Source: Theobroma cacao (taxonomy: Eukaryota > Streptophyta > Magnoliopsida > Malvales > Malvaceae). Taken from it: a DNA stretch of 64,000 bases. Location: contig NC_030858.1 in assembly GCF_000208745.1 (NCBI RefSeq), positions 29,177,367 through 29,241,366 on the forward strand. Direction: 5' to 3'. The notes under the pieces were generated by a model. It was not told the DNA's origin, ran no database searches, and worked only from the letters and a program-made list of their open reading frames with translations. This document shows, piece after piece, positions 1 to 12,641 of the stretch. Each line of letters begins with the position of its first letter. Within the stretch, counting starts at the first letter, position 1. The position numbers and the translations under genes are program-made.

Positions 1-299
1 AAATCTAAGTTGTTGTCTAGTGACTACCTCGAAAAGGGTTTTATTGGTGGTTGAGCTTTTTGTGAGTTGAAACATAGCAGAGCCACATCTAATAGGTTGG
101 GCCAATTCTTCTAGTTCACCTGTACAAAGTGTCTCAAGTATTATTCTAATAGCCCATTGAAGCATTTTGCCTGACCATCTGTTTGCGGGTGATAACTAAA
201 AGTTATGTCGAGTTTTGACCCCAATAGCTTGAAAACTCTTTTCAAAAAAAGCTTGTAAACCTTGGATCTTTGTCGCTGATAATGCTCTTAGAAATACCT

Positions 300-930
300 T
301 AATATTTTACCACATGTTTAAAAACTATGCGAGCCATTTTTTTTTGCAAAGCTAAACTTCTGCACTGGAATGAACGTCGCGTACTTGGAGAAACGGTCCA
401 CCAATACCAAAATCGTTGTCATATCTCCTACTTTAGGAAGTCCTACAATAAAGTCCAAAGAAATACTTTCCCACGGTTTGGTTGGCACTAGTAGAGGTTC
501 AAGCATTCCTACCGATCTCTGTCTATTTATTTTGTCCTACTGGCAAATGAGGCACGTCTTCATATAATCCATCACATCCTGCCACATATGAGGTCAATAG
601 TAACCCTGTTTCAATAATGTAACTATCCGTTAACAATCTGGATGTCCTACCTAAAGAGTGTCGTGACATTCCTGCATTAATTTTTGCTTAAACTTTCCCG
701 TTCTTGGAACAAATATGTGTGGTCTTTTTGTTTGTAGGAGTCCATTTTCCATCCAAAAGTATTTTGAATTTTCACTTTCCACCTTTCTAATGGCCATTGC
801 TTTGGGATCTCGATGCAAATTTTCCTTAATAAGTTTACGGATATCTGTAGTCACTTTGCTAGCTATCATTGGTGCAGTCACCCTTAGAGTTATGAATTCG
901 ACTTTCCTATTGAGGGCGTCTACCACACGA
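300..930 (-). pseudogene. Gypsy integrase fragment (zinc-binding and core domains)
   Basis: The minus-strand frame at 651-926 reads a pre-integrase segment ending in MQECHDTL, typical just before the HHCC zinc-binding part. The frame at 318-506 holds the core motif PWESISLDFIVGLPK followed by VLVDRFSKYATFIP, which contains the first catalytic Asp (SLDF) of the integrase D,D-35-E core. The remaining Asp and Glu would lie in damaged sequence nearer the window start. Frame changes between the segments show that it is broken. Confidence 0.8.
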
Positions 931-1389
931 TTCTCTTTTTCAGCTATGTGCTCAAAAGCGAAATCAAACTCGACTAGTAACTCTTACCATCTCGCCTACT
1001 TGATGGTAAGTTTTGGTTGTGTGAGGAAGTGACTTACGGTTGTGTTGTTGGTCTTGACCACAAATTGTGATCCTAACAAGTAGTGTATCTAGGCATGTAA
1101 ATAACGAATCATTATTAGTAGTTCTTTCTCCTGTGTTGTCTAGCTCTTTTCAGCTTCATTCAACTTTCCACTTTCAAAAGCAACCGGGTGCCCTTCTTGT
1201 AACAACACTCCTCAAAAGGCAAAGTCTGATGCATCCATCTATACCTCGAAGGGCTTTGTAATAGCAAAAAGTGCTTGAACGGGATCCCTTATCATTGTGT
1301 CTTTCAAACCTTCGAAGGCTTCTTAGTACTATGGCGTCCAACTCCGTTCTGTCCCATTTTAAGCAAATCTATCAATACTGCTGCCCTTC

Positions 1390-2140
1390 TTGAATATCTT
1401 TCCATAAATCTCTAGTAATAATTGGCTAGCCTTAAAAACGAACGAAGCTTAGTTGAATTCTTAAGGGTGGCCTATTCTTTAATAACTTTCACCTTCTGCA
1501 TGTCCATTCGGATGTGTCCCTATTCAATCATGTGGCCAAAAAACTAAATTTGAGTTTACGCGAATGCACATTTCTTCCTTTTTACATACAATTGGTTGTC
1601 AAGTAGCCTTTGAAAGACCTACCGCAAATGTCGTTGATGCTCCTATAAAGTCAAACTGTATACTACGATATCGTCTAAGTAGATTACCAGGAATTTGTTC
1701 AAATAATCATGGAACACCTGATTCATCAATGTGCAAAAGGTAGTAAGAGTATTGGTTAGTCCAAAAGGCATAACAAGAAATTCAAATGCATCATACCGCA
1801 TTATGCAAGTAGTTTTTGGTTCATCTCTCTCAACCACTCTTACTTGATGGTACCCCGATCTTAAATCTAATTTGGGAAAGTACTTTACACCACTCAACTG
1901 GTCAAAGAGATCTACAATAAGAGGGATAGGATATTTATTCTTAATTGAATTTGTTCAGAGCCCAATAATCCACGCACAATCGTAAACTCTCATGTTGCTT
2001 CTTCTAAAAGAGTACTATGGACCCAAAAGGCTCTTTTGATGGTAGAATAAATTTGATTTGAATCAACTCATCTAATTGTTTCCTTAACTTTGCTATCTCT
2101 AGGTGAGCCATCCTCTATGGCTCTTTTGCAGACGGCTTGA
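1390..2140 (-). pseudogene. Gypsy reverse transcriptase fragment
   Basis: The minus-strand frame at 1643-1897 gives KYFPKLDLRSGYHQVRV, then MPFGLTN, then VIYLDDIVVYS. These are the classic gypsy RT palm motifs, including the catalytic YLDD box. Flanking sequence up to about 2140 and down to about 1390 continues RT/RNase H-like reading with stops and frameshifts. The central RT motif is intact, but there is no complete ORF. Confidence 0.85.
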
Positions 2141-2246
2141 CTCTTGGGAATAATTCTATCTCATAATCAATAGCTCGTCGAAAGGGTAGGACCCTGGGTA
2201 GTCATTTTGGCATCATAGATTGACATTCTTCCAAAACCAATTTCAC

Positions 2247-2660
2247 TTATTCGGGTATTGAATTTATGTTAACTTCGCCTTTGTAGATGGGTATCCCCTT
2301 CTTAAATTGTATAGCTGATATAATCTTCTTCCCACTCTTAGGTAGAATTATAGCCGGTACCACACATGGTCGTTCTCCAAAAAATATTAAACAACTTGTA
2401 GTAGGGAAAGGAATGGCTTGTACTTTCATCATAAAATCCAAGCCCAAGATAAAATCAAAGTAATCTATAATGGCTACAGTCAAGTTCATCTTTCCTTTCG
2501 AAGAGCCAATCTTAACCTTTACGTATTTAACATTTCCCATGATAGCTAAAGCTGGTGAGTTAACTGTTATCATCTGCCCAAAGTCTTTCTCAACTTTAAG
2601 ACAACATCTCATTACCTTTCCTAGGGTGGTGAAGGAGTCTGAGGCCCTCGTGTCGAGCAT
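2247..2660 (-). pseudogene. Gypsy aspartic protease (retropepsin-like) with altered active site
   Basis: A 137-residue minus-strand frame begins MLDTRASDSF. Plant gypsy proteases have D-T/S-G-A-S/T at this position, so the Gly after D-T is replaced by Arg. Downstream, FILGLDFM matches the hydrophobic-Gly segment and flap partner region of gypsy proteases (LGMDWL type). The position between gag and RT fits. The Gly to Arg change would be expected to inactivate the enzyme. Confidence 0.7.
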
Positions 2661-2782
2661 GGCTTAGGTACTTTTCTAATTCAACAACAGTTCTACGTAT
2701 ATTAGATCTCGTTAGGGCTCCTTCTCCATCTTTTCTAATTGCGTTTATAAGGCGTTGAGGAAATGAATAGAACCCATTCAGG

Positions 2783-3437
2783 CTAGATCTTCCTCAACTT
2801 CTTCGACTGTGGTGTGTGGTGGGGTGTCTTAACATTGGTAGTGCATATCGCACTAAGAGTTGGTCGGTGAGGATAATCAACTACTCGATGTAGTTCTTTG
2901 CATAAAAACAACATACCGGAAGTCGTGTCTTGAAGTTTCATGGCTTGTTTATTCTCGATTGGGTGAGTCTCTAGTAGGTGGTCTTCTATCACCTCCCTCA
3001 CTCAAAGGTCTGCTCACTCTTTGAAATTTAGCTCTACTATTTAAGCAAGAGCTACTAGTCTTGGATGGAGGGTCTTTTCCTTTATTGGAGTTTTCACTAT
3101 AATCAGTAAGACACTCGGCAACTGCCATCACCAAAGTCACATCCTGTACCTTCTATCGCTATAACTCCATCCTTGCCCATGGTTTCAAACCCTCGAACAA
3201 ATAGAATAGTCTATCTTTTTCAGTCATATCCTTAATATCTAGCATTAAAGTAAAGAAGTTCTTCACGAACTCCCGCACTGATCCCATTTGTGACAACTCC
3301 CGTAACTTCTTTCGTGCCATATACTCAGCATTCTCAGAGAAAAACTGGTTCTTTAGTTCTTACTTGAGGTCCACCCAAGTGTTGATGGGGCACTCACTAT
3401 CGATGAATTTGGAATGCCACCATAACTTTGTGTTCCC
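2783..3437 (-). pseudogene. Gypsy gag, C-terminal part
   Basis: Minus-strand frames in this stretch read a basic, Ser/Pro-rich gag tail (2783-3140) and, from about 3140 to 3437, the end of the gag capsid-like domain with the peptide NTKLWWHSKF. That peptide continues directly from the gag sequence at 4971 once the inserted DNA at 3438-4970 is removed (the junction reads Leu-Ser-Gly-Asn-Thr). No clear CCHC knuckle was seen. Stops interrupt the reading. Confidence 0.6.
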
Positions 3438-4970
3438 GGTGTTGTTGATTTCTCACCCAAGTGCATGTATCATTAACAAGTAATATAATGATGAAATAGA
3501 GTATCATTCTCACAGAAAATTGAATTATTTCCTAATTGCTAATTATTAAAATTATAACACCTTAATTTTATCCGAACAATTAAATTTAAAACTATTAAAA
3601 AGGAAAAATTAAAACTAATAAACTAAAACTAAAATTAAATAGTAAATTTGTTTTATAAAACTCAATTAACTACCAGACCTAAGATTACGATATCCCTCAA
3701 TACTTTATCTGATTATTGTCTCTCTCTCTTAACTCAGTTTAATGGATTAAGTTGCTAACCTAGAGTCCTAAATTATTTACAAGTCTTTGTCGAGTTTCTC
3801 ATAAAAATACCTTCCCCAATTAATTTACTATATGTCTATGCAAATTAAATTGAAGAAAGATTCATTAAGTTTGTGCTCTAATTTTGGCTATGTATGGCTT
3901 ATAGGTGTATGTCTACCATCTATGCAAATCAAACCACTTAATCAACTAAGTGTATTCGATCATTCGCTATTCTATTCTAGGTCTACCTAAATCTCCTTCG
4001 TCAAGGTTTAATCTAGGTTTCCAATTCAATCTAATTGGTGATCAAGCAATTGAAGCATTAAGAACATAATAAAATCAACAACTTAAATCTATCAAACATA
4101 ATCAATAGAGAGATAAATAATTTAGACTACATAATGAGTTCAATCATAATCTTAGATTAAAAACTTAGTTCCCCATAAAGTCACACATCATCATTGAATA
4201 AAGTTTAAACATTAAGAACAAAACCAAGAAAATAAGAGAATAAAAGAAAAGATAGAAAAACTCAAGAGTTGTATTCTTTATCTCCAAATCTCCGTGAATC
4301 CTTCAAATTCTTCTTAGCTTCAATGACTTGTGGCTTGACCCTCAACTATTAATCTGGTGTTTTTTTCTTCTCTCTTTAAGTCATCAAAAAGGTTGTTTTT
4401 ATAGGCTTTGAAGTTAAGCCAAGTTAGGTGAAGAAAAAAGTCAATTTCAGTTGGGATTTCCTCATCAGACTATGTGAGTCGCAGCCTTGTCCAATTAATT
4501 AATAGAAATCGTAATTGCTCCAAGACTACTGTAGTATGTCAACTTCGACAAGAGTTTTGATTACATTCCATGCTGAAAAAGATGAAGTGGTAAACATGAA
4601 AGTTGTATATTCTTTTCTTTTCTTTCCAATGGTTTAAGAATCACTTCATTTGAAGCTCTGTAGAAAGAGTTATGGCCAAAATACCAAAACATGTGCATTA
4701 GAGGTCTGCACCTCAAAATTGCTCTCCTTCTTTCATTCAAATTCTTCTTTCAAAACCTACAAAAGCATACATAAATCAATAACAACCTATCTTAACCACA
4801 TTAACACCAAATTAAGTATAAAATTAACTAAGATTAGATTAAGTCACCTTAAATAACTAATTTAAAATAATTAAACAAAATTTACTATTTTTTATGTATT
4901 ACTACAAGAATTAAGCTAAATTATTATCAAAATTAAGCCCAAATAACTCTATATTTGAGAGTTATCACCC
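3438..4970. mobile_element. 1.53-kb unclassified insertion inside the gypsy gag
   Basis: The gag reading resumes exactly if this segment is removed, and a CCC trinucleotide is present on both sides (3435-3437 and 4968-4970), consistent with a short target duplication. The ends are weakly inverted: the left part contains TTGATTTCTCA, and the complement of the right end starts TGATAACTCTCA. It is AT-rich and non-coding. The small plus-strand frame at 4650-4856 is low-complexity and probably not a gene. The class is unresolved: a 3-bp duplication would fit a CACTA- or Harbinger-type DNA transposon, but their usual terminal motifs are not seen. Confidence 0.6.
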
Positions 4971-5396
4971 AGAAAGATACATTGAAGCCATCGCCACTTT
5001 ATCCTGTTCTAACTCCGTGCGTTTCGCTAAAAAATACTGCTCCATATCAAAATGAAGTTCTCTAACTCCTTAGAATCTTTGACCCCTTCGTATAGCTTGG
5101 GTTTTGGTACTTTGGCCTTTTTACCTCAATCTCCTGAATTTGCACTAGCATTACCTACAGCAATAACCAAAAGATTTACTTGAGCTTTCAATTCTCCAAT
5201 CTCGCCTTAGAGAGTGCTCAACATATCCCTAGTCTCATCACTCAGGGTATTAATCATCTTAGATAGTTCTCACTGGACTATCTCAATTTCATCAATTCGC
5301 TCGCGCGAAACCATTTGAGCTTTTACTGTAGCCACCACAGCCTCCAGCGCATCAATCCTCTGATAGTCTTTTGGTGAACTCCACGTGGTCACCATT
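4971..5396 (-). pseudogene. Gypsy gag, N-terminal part
   Basis: From an ATG at about 5396 the minus strand reads MVTTWSSPKDYQRIDALEAV, then a charged coiled-coil-like segment with early stops, then capsid-like sequence up to the insertion at 4970. The N-terminal RIDALEAVVA resembles the RLDALEA coiled coil found at the start of many plant Tekay/Del-type gypsy gags. The element is degenerate. Confidence 0.55.
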
Positions 5397-5423
5397 TTTA
5401 CTCTTTAGATCAGCATGTCTTAC

Positions 5424-5770
5424 TGTTGGTCTCGAATAAATGTGCTAGAGGGGGGGTGAATAGCACTTTTTGGCTCTTGGCAAGATGAAAAACTAATTTT
5501 CAAAGTAATGAAAATAAAAACAACGTAGACAATGCGCGAGAATTTAGAGTTGTTCGGTCCAAGACCTACATCCATTACCTTGATTATTCAACAAAGGATT
5601 TTCCAAACTAATCCACTATGAACGATGAAATTCACAAGCTTTCACCAAGCTTTTACAATGGCTTTTACCAGGCCTAACCAAAACCTTTCACAATAGTTTT
5701 TATCGGGATCAACTAAAACCCAACACCTAACTTTGCAAGGCTAAGTTAGAACCTATCCTCAATCAAGCAA
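5424..5770 (-). repeat. Truncated inverted copy of the SIRE-like copia LTR (3' part)
   Basis: This is the reverse complement of the 3' part of the LTR at 32133-33404. It starts TGTTGGTC (complement of the LTR end GACCAACA), then gives the AAATGTGCTAGAGG segment, the inverted AGTGCTATTC segment, the stretch about confirming a link to a poor GTTCGGTCCAAG region, and the repeated CTTTTACAATGG and CTTTCACAATAG pieces. Similarity fades after about 5770. It lies immediately next to the gypsy gag start and is a solo, truncated LTR fragment in the opposite orientation to the intact element. Confidence 0.75.
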
Positions 5771-7114
5771 TTCAAGCTCAAATATGTAGTCATTGATTCT
5801 CACAAAATAAAATGCTCCAGACTTGAAAAAAGATAAGAAGAATTGACTACTCAAGAATGCAATGATCAATTTTCAGTAAATAGGAAGCTTCAAACACAAC
5901 TTTAGGCAAGAAAAATCGATATTACAATAGTAAAAAGGTCGATTCTCAAGAAACAGAGAGGCTCGGGTCATGAAAGAATTGATGTCTCACATGCCCACTA
6001 ATTAATTCTTAAAGTTCGACAGGCACAATTCAAATGGTCCTAACGTTCAAAAAGGAAGCCAAATCTCATTCCAAAGGGCAGAAATCTTAAAGACCTATAA
6101 ATACCTTCCTATAGAACATCATTTGCAAGAGAGAACACTTAAAAAATCATTCCAAGAAAAGAAGAAAGTCAAGATCTTTAAAGTTCATATTTTTTCTCTG
6201 TCTACTGCATACTTTCAACAGAGACTTCATCTTTGAGCTTACATTCTTTGAACTATTCTCATCCCTTGGTACCTAATTGAGCTCATCAGCCTTTTGAGGA
6301 CTTAAGCTTTTGTAAAAATCCACAGTTGTAATGTTATACCTTCATAGCAAAAGGTAGAACCGTTATACCTCCATAGAAAAGATAAAGAAGTTGTGCTTGA
6401 TCCTAAAAAGGTAGTGATTTGTAAAGGTTATGCTTAATCCATGAAAGGTAGTGACTTAAGGTTGTGCTTGATACATAAAAGGCAATGACTTTTATAGAAA
6501 CAATATTTATAACTAAATTGATCGCTTACATTTTTTTTCAGTCTTTATTGGAATCAATTCTTCGCTTATCAGATAGGTAAATATACAAATATGCTATTTA
6601 TCTTACTTTACTTTTCCTTTTTCTCATATATTTTTAACATTTATGATTGCAATATCTATTAAATAATTGAATATTTTTATTTTAATTCTATGTTATTATG
6701 CTAATATTTGTTAATTGGAATATTTAATTAAATAATGAAGTTTTTTTTTGTTTCACTTTGATTATTTGTACTAATGACATTATTATTTTTTATTTGCAAC
6801 ACTACAACATAAATGACTTTTAATGACACAATTTTAGTTACGTTTTCATTTTTGCATCTAAAGAATTTGTCACAGTATTTGGGCTTAAAGATTTAGCTGC
6901 ATTTTTTATTTTGCAACCTATAAACAATTCAATACCTTTTATGTTTCTTTATTTTAATTAAAAAAATAGTACTCTTAAGTCTATTTTCCCACGTTCTCTN
7001 TTTGTTTTTTTGTGGATTGACTTTAATTTAAATTATGTTGTTTTTATGTCTATTTTTCATTTTCATTAATTTTTCTCTTTCTTTTATGTTCTACTTGATA
7101 GCAGTTAGTGGTTT
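5771..7114. other. AT-rich non-coding repeat debris, LTR-like in part
   Basis: There is no credible coding sequence. Around 6090-6480 a TATAAATA box (about 6099) is followed by short repeated phrases (GGTAGTGACTT, GTTGTGCTTGAT) that resemble copia LTR R/U5 sequence on the plus strand, but I found no partner copy. From 6540 on it becomes very AT-rich. Base 7000 is an N. Confidence 0.4.
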
Positions 7115-9850
7115 TTGTTTTGTCTCTTAGATTGTAGGAGTGAGATAACTTTGGTTACTAGAAAATCTAACATTAAAGACAAACTCGATCCTACAAAATA
7201 TTCAAATTTGATAAAGATGTTGAAAGATGAAGACAATGAAGTAAATGAAATAAAGGTACCAGCTACAATAGAGCCTTTCTCTAGCTTACCATGTCAAGAC
7301 CTAACCACAGGGTCCATGACTGATACACGAGTCCGACAGGTGAAGCCCGTGAGACCGGAGCAAGCCTTAGAATTCCCATCATACGCACATAGCCAAGGAT
7401 TTCTAAATCCACATATTCACATAATATTTAAATTCAAGTACACAAAGTTGCTCTTGGCACATTGCTTATACACAATATTCAATACAATATCCATAAGGCC
7501 ATACATTTGGCTAGCAAAACGGGTTTATACTTTGTAACCCTTAACACGAGTTCAAATGGCACATCGTGTCAACATACAAAATAACTAAGCTGAACTCCAA
7601 AAGCGAAAGCTCATGATAGACTCAGCAGAGTGGACATGTTAGGATGAGGACTTACTGGACGCCAAAATTGGTTTGTCAATAGACGACCCTTACTACATAG
7701 TTTTGTGGCCTATTTATCTACATATGGTACAACAAATGAGTAAGTCATTTAATACTCAATGAGAGGTGCAGATAATGTTGGAATGGCATGAAACTTAAAG
7801 ATAATAATTATCATACGTAGTGAAAAATAAAAAAATTAAACATACCATGCCATGCCACCACTTATGGATCACCTTGGTCGTTTTAGTACAAACAAAATTT
7901 AAGAGAAGTAATCAAAATATCACCTAGCCAAGTGAAGTCGTAATCACGATGGCAAATCCTCTTGATTGAGAGAAGATACAACACTACTCTTGTTTCTACC
8001 CAAACCCGTGTACACCACAAAGGGAGGAAGAACCCAAGCCACCCAAGCATTTGGCCTCCAACGGTATCCACACTATTGCACTTGAACCTTCAGTAAGGTA
8101 AGAGCTCTTAACTACTCTCTGTGCTAGCAGAGTGGCCAACAATTGTCGTTTTCTTCACACAAACTATAAGCCAGATCACTCAAGAGAAATTCATCACAAG
8201 ATTTTTTTCTCAACCACAAGAGGCGGTTAAAGAACTTTTGGTTGTTTTTGATAACTAGGTTTTCATAGTCATATGTGAGTAGTTAAAGGTGATACTTATA
8301 CCTAGGTTAAACAACTCTTATAATTGCATCTAAGAGCACAATATTGTAACCTATTATAATATTGGCCCAACACTTAATTAAACTCTTTTAATTTAGTCAT
8401 TGGAAATTAAAATCAAATTAATTTCCTTTTGTCATGTTTGCAATTAAGGTTCTAATATTATAACTATTTATAATATTAACCTTAATCTTAATTAAACTAT
8501 TTTAATTAAGTCCTTAGAAGTTAAAACCTAGAGTATGATTTAAGTCTAACTTAAATCATCACACTCCTAATTTAATTCATAGTACAACTTTTGTATGTGA
8601 CCCATTAGGCTCCTAACAAGTTGGAAATGGAATTAAATTGTAATATTAATCAATTAATTCAATTCCATAGACCAAGATTGGCATCTAGCAATGCATCATG
8701 GCCACCAAATTGTTAGGAGAGTCAAAAGATTCTTCGACAACCTTTCAGTGTATAGTATATCAGTGTAATTCATTCCCTCATCATATATCCCAAAGATGAT
8801 AAGAGCATGGCACAGTGTCTACTCTTATTCAGCCCCATATTCGTTCCTGTAGTTAGATCATTAGCTTTATGGAGACTTATGAAACTCTTTTCATAATCTC
8901 TAAGTCGCCTTGTCCAAGGACTTCAATAAGCTAATATCAACCAAGAATTGTTAGGACATGTCCCCTAAATCACTTGGGGTGATGATTATTTTCTTGACTA
9001 CTCATTTGCCTTCACATGCTTCATGTTATTCCCAAAAGTATCCTGCTTTGGCATTCTTGGTTAGGCACCCGTAAAGATGAAATCAAAGTATAGCACTCCA
9101 TACATAAGACAACCTGGTGTCTCAAGTCTAGGGACTATTTACACAACTAACACATGAGAAGTATTGTATAGACACTTGAGTGAAATACCAAATACACTTC
9201 TCATGACAGGTCATGTTTAATGAACTTGCTCTCCTAAGCAAGCACCTACATTCTAGCTTCAGGTATCTTTATACTTCAACCTATGAGATCGATTGTTTAT
9301 TTCCCAAGTAAGAAACATAGAATGTACCAGTCTATAGGTATCGCTGATGTCCAGTCTCAATGATACATCGATCAGGAACATTTAGAGATTATGCTTTGAA
9401 GCATAGGGATCTCATAACTGCAACCTATTACAATTCCCTTGCAAGGCATATTAATCTCATGGATTTCATCCAATTAGACTTATAACCCATTATAATTAAT
9501 GTCTTCCTGATGAAAGAAAACCTCTAATCATTTAACATGAATGATATTGTTGCATGATTGGAATCAAGTCGTAACAAATCTCAATTAGCTGCAGGGCTCA
9601 TCCTAACAGATAAATCAAACATATATATATAGATATTAGACACATATACAAATATTGCACTATCAGTGCAAACAAATGTTCTAACAAACATCTCCAATGT
9701 TAGAGGCATATCAATCATTCTTAGGAGTATCCGTAAATAGTATATCACTAGGCTTACCCTCAAAGCTATATCAAAGTGAATATCATTAAGCACATGCTAG
9801 TTACTAAGGTATTATATCAATTTCAAATAATTTTTATCTAAGCCTATTCG
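7115..9850. other. Non-coding region, probable retroelement-derived, no recognised gene
   Basis: A 140-codon plus-strand frame at 7115-7537 matches nothing I recognise and is biased in composition. The rest has short frames only. The stretch about 8240-8640 repeats AT-rich phrases around ATTAATTAAACT. The stretch about 8700-9600 looks like abundant plant non-coding retroelement DNA (calm base composition, no frames), but I cannot assign it to a family. Confidence 0.35.
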
Positions 9851-11935
9851 AGGCTATGTCATATCACTCACAAATCAAATCACAATTATAAAGTGGTCCT
9901 CTCTTGGACATCATCAAATCATGCATGGTGGCCAACTAATGAAGTCAAGTCATGCTCAGGGCTAAGTTGTTAACAAAAAATCAAATCATTCACGTGCCAA
10001 GGCAAGAAGCGGAGAATCAGAGTCATCATCCGGAGTAATCTCCTAATAGATGGCATCACCTGAAGTAATCTCAAATAGCTGGCTTGAAAGAATTGCAGGT
10101 GGGAATCATAGGCGAGACTAATACCGTTGTCCTTGGTTACCACTATCCTTGCAAGCACACATAGTCTCAAGGTGTAGAACTCCACTCAACCTTAAATCGA
10201 ATCAACGTCTGGAATTCTCATCGTTAGATGGAATATGAATCCACAAATGAGGCCATCCCTGTAATGTCATATATATCCATCAATCATATCATAAATCACA
10301 TTTTACGAGCTTCAATAATTTATAATCTCAATATAGTTCTAAGTGCCCTTAAATCTTTAAGTCATCAAATATTCAATCTCTCTTCAAATCATTTGTTTTG
10401 AGTAATCTACTTGTAAATGTTCATCACATTCATTAGACCTCCTAGTCTAAACTCAAACATCATAGACCACTATATGGCTTGCACTAAAGCATACAACACA
10501 GCATATAATCACATTTATTTTTGTTCTCTAGCCTATGCACATTTCTCTAAGCAATTATATACATACATAAATTTTTAATCTAGTACCATGGCAACGCCTT
10601 TATCCAGGGATCATGCGTCACATGCACTTTTAATTAAACCCACTCACGATGACAATCGGAGGTGCGCCCACAACCAAGCTCAAATTCTCAGCTTCTAACT
10701 GTCTTTCAGCTCACAAATGAGTTGATTATCTTCAACTTCTCCTTAAACACATCAAAACATTACAAAAATATTTATTTCCTAGCTTTTGAAAATATTTAGC
10801 TTTTCAAAAATAACCAAATTCAATATTTAAGCTCAATCCTTTAACAATGAGCTAAATCCTTACCTAAGATGTTGGGTTACCCAAATCTTAGCTCCAAATC
10901 CCCAGCAAACTCAAGGGAGAAAAATTTTACCAAAGCTAGACCAAATTGATGTTAAGCCAATCAAATTGAAAATCAATTGGTAAAAAGGCATAATCTTACC
11001 TCTAGAGAAGTTTTCCAAACTCCAATTTACTCCAAATAGCTCCAAAAATCAGTTTGGGAGGTTAGGATTTTAAGGTTTAGAAAGAGAGAGGGTTTTCTTC
11101 TTTTGTTCTAAGGCAAATGACACCTTTCGCCCCTTTTATTTTTGCCTTTTTGGGGTGATCTATAGATAGATGAGAGGCATCTATTGTTAGATCCCTCTAA
11201 AAATTTTAGACATTAACTTTCATCTATCGATAGATTGTGCCCAACCCCCTTTCTATTTTCCCCATTTAGCCATCTATTGATAGATTACGCGGATCTATCG
11301 ATGGATGCTTCTCACTTGGTTTTCATTAATTTTGTATGGCTATCTATTGATAGATTTCGCGGATCTATCGATAGTTCCTAGGTCTCTTTGCTTTACAAAG
11401 TTCTTAGGTGGTTATCTATCAATAGTTAAGAGAATTTATCAATAGATGTTCATCCAACTTGTTTTCCCAAGCCTTCTATCTTGCATCTATCGATAGATGT
11501 AGAACATCTATTTTCACTTCTCAAAGTGAAATCATGCCCAGATTTCATATTTTCACTTCTCCGAGCCTCCAAATTTGTCCCTTAAACCTCCAATTCACTT
11601 TCCTTCAATCAAAACACTTCAAATCATTCATATTACTCAAAATCCTTCATACATATACTCAATTATATGATCAAATCTTGATCAAAGTATCAAACTTTAA
11701 GATTTACCAAATATATTCATAAAAATTTGCCTAAGTGTCATCAAGCATGCTTCCATATACTCAATCATATTTAATCTATCATCAAAGTCCTCAATACACA
11801 AGATATTTCATAAATCATTCTCAGTTTACTTTGTGTACACCAAAAATTGAAGGTTTTACATACCAGATAAGCAAATTATATATGTTAATAACTAACAGTT
11901 TTCTAAAAATATTCCAATTTAATCATAGGTAGCAA
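9851..11935. repeat. LTR-like block with repeated ATCTATCGATAGAT palindromes
   Basis: This is non-coding. Between 11158 and 11496 there are about eight perfect or near-perfect copies of a palindrome centred on CG (CATCTATCGATAGAT and variants such as GGATCTATCGATGGATGC and TATCTATTGATAGATT). A block with the same motif family, including the GGATC/GATCC neighbour in opposite orientation, is at 49.6-51.4 kb inside the ALDH intron. I infer that both belong to one LTR-retrotransposon family in opposite orientations. The boundaries here are approximate. Confidence 0.5.
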
Positions 11936-12640
11936 AAAGAAATCATAGGTAGCAAAAAGGTTTAGTAGATATGAATAAAGCACTTCTGGAATAATTTAGC
12001 TTATTGCTGTAGATTCAGCTTTGCTTTCTGTGCTATTACCATAAAGTATGAAATAGTGAAAACTTTGAATCACTGTCTGTCGTTCGTGGCTGACATATCA
12101 AAGTTTAATAAAAAGTCAGGGTCTGCTACCTTTGACCTTCTTTGTTATAAGTCTTTATTATGTTACGATTTGTCTTTTACTGACAAGTTGTTGTTTTTTA
12201 TTAATTTCTTTTTACCAATTTTCATTGTCCTAGTTGAAGTTTAAAAGAATTATGATGTTTGCTATGTCTTTGTCCCCAATGTTCATGCTTTAGCAAATGT
12301 AAGTAAAAAGAGGTGGCTCATGCCTTAATGACATTGTTAACATGCATCGTTGGAATTTGCAAAAGTAGATATGCATACATAGGCAAAGCATCTCTTGGAA
12401 ATCTTTTAGTTAGTATTTGTTTCAATTTCCCAAGGAAGAACTTTTATGACACACTTGAAGACACATAGATATACTTCTTGCACAATCAATTTTTAGAAAT
12501 TTGAAATGGAGAGGCTCCTTGAATGATTTGAATGCTTTCACGAACATAAATATTTATGTGATTTGATGGGATGAATGTACCATTATTTAATTGATATATA
12601 ATAGTCTTGTGGTGTTCATCTTAATGTTTTATTTTCTCAG
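11936..12640. other. No gene seen; probable intron or flank of the Ca2+-ATPase remnant
   Basis: This is AT-rich non-coding sequence. A 12-base direct repeat (ATCATAGGTAGC at about 11924 and 11942) is present. No additional Ca2+-ATPase exon could be recognised. The segment ends in a polypyrimidine stretch and CAG at about 12640, which looks like a splice acceptor for the next feature. Confidence 0.4.
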
Positions 12641-12641
12641 A

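Larger units (their letters stand above)
1..5396 (-). mobile_element. Decayed Ty3/gypsy LTR retrotransposon, internal region
   Basis: Read on the minus strand this gives, from high to low coordinates, gag (from about 5396), aspartic protease (about 2660), reverse transcriptase (about 2100-1400), a poorly preserved RNase H stretch and integrase (about 930-300). That is the gag-PR-RT-RH-INT order of Ty3/gypsy elements. Many stops and frameshifts interrupt it, so it is not functional. The gag is split by a 1.53-kb insertion at 3438-4970. The element runs off the left edge of the window, so its 3' LTR is not seen. On its 5' side, an inverted copia-type LTR fragment at 5424 directly follows the gag start. 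Its own 5' LTR is therefore absent or displaced. Confidence 0.85.

Noticed and set aside
7000..7000. N in the sequence
   Set aside because: A single ambiguous base; no sign of an assembly gap at that point.
7115..7537. 140-codon plus-strand frame as a gene
   Set aside because: No recognisable domain, no upstream promoter or splice signals, and repeat-like surroundings.
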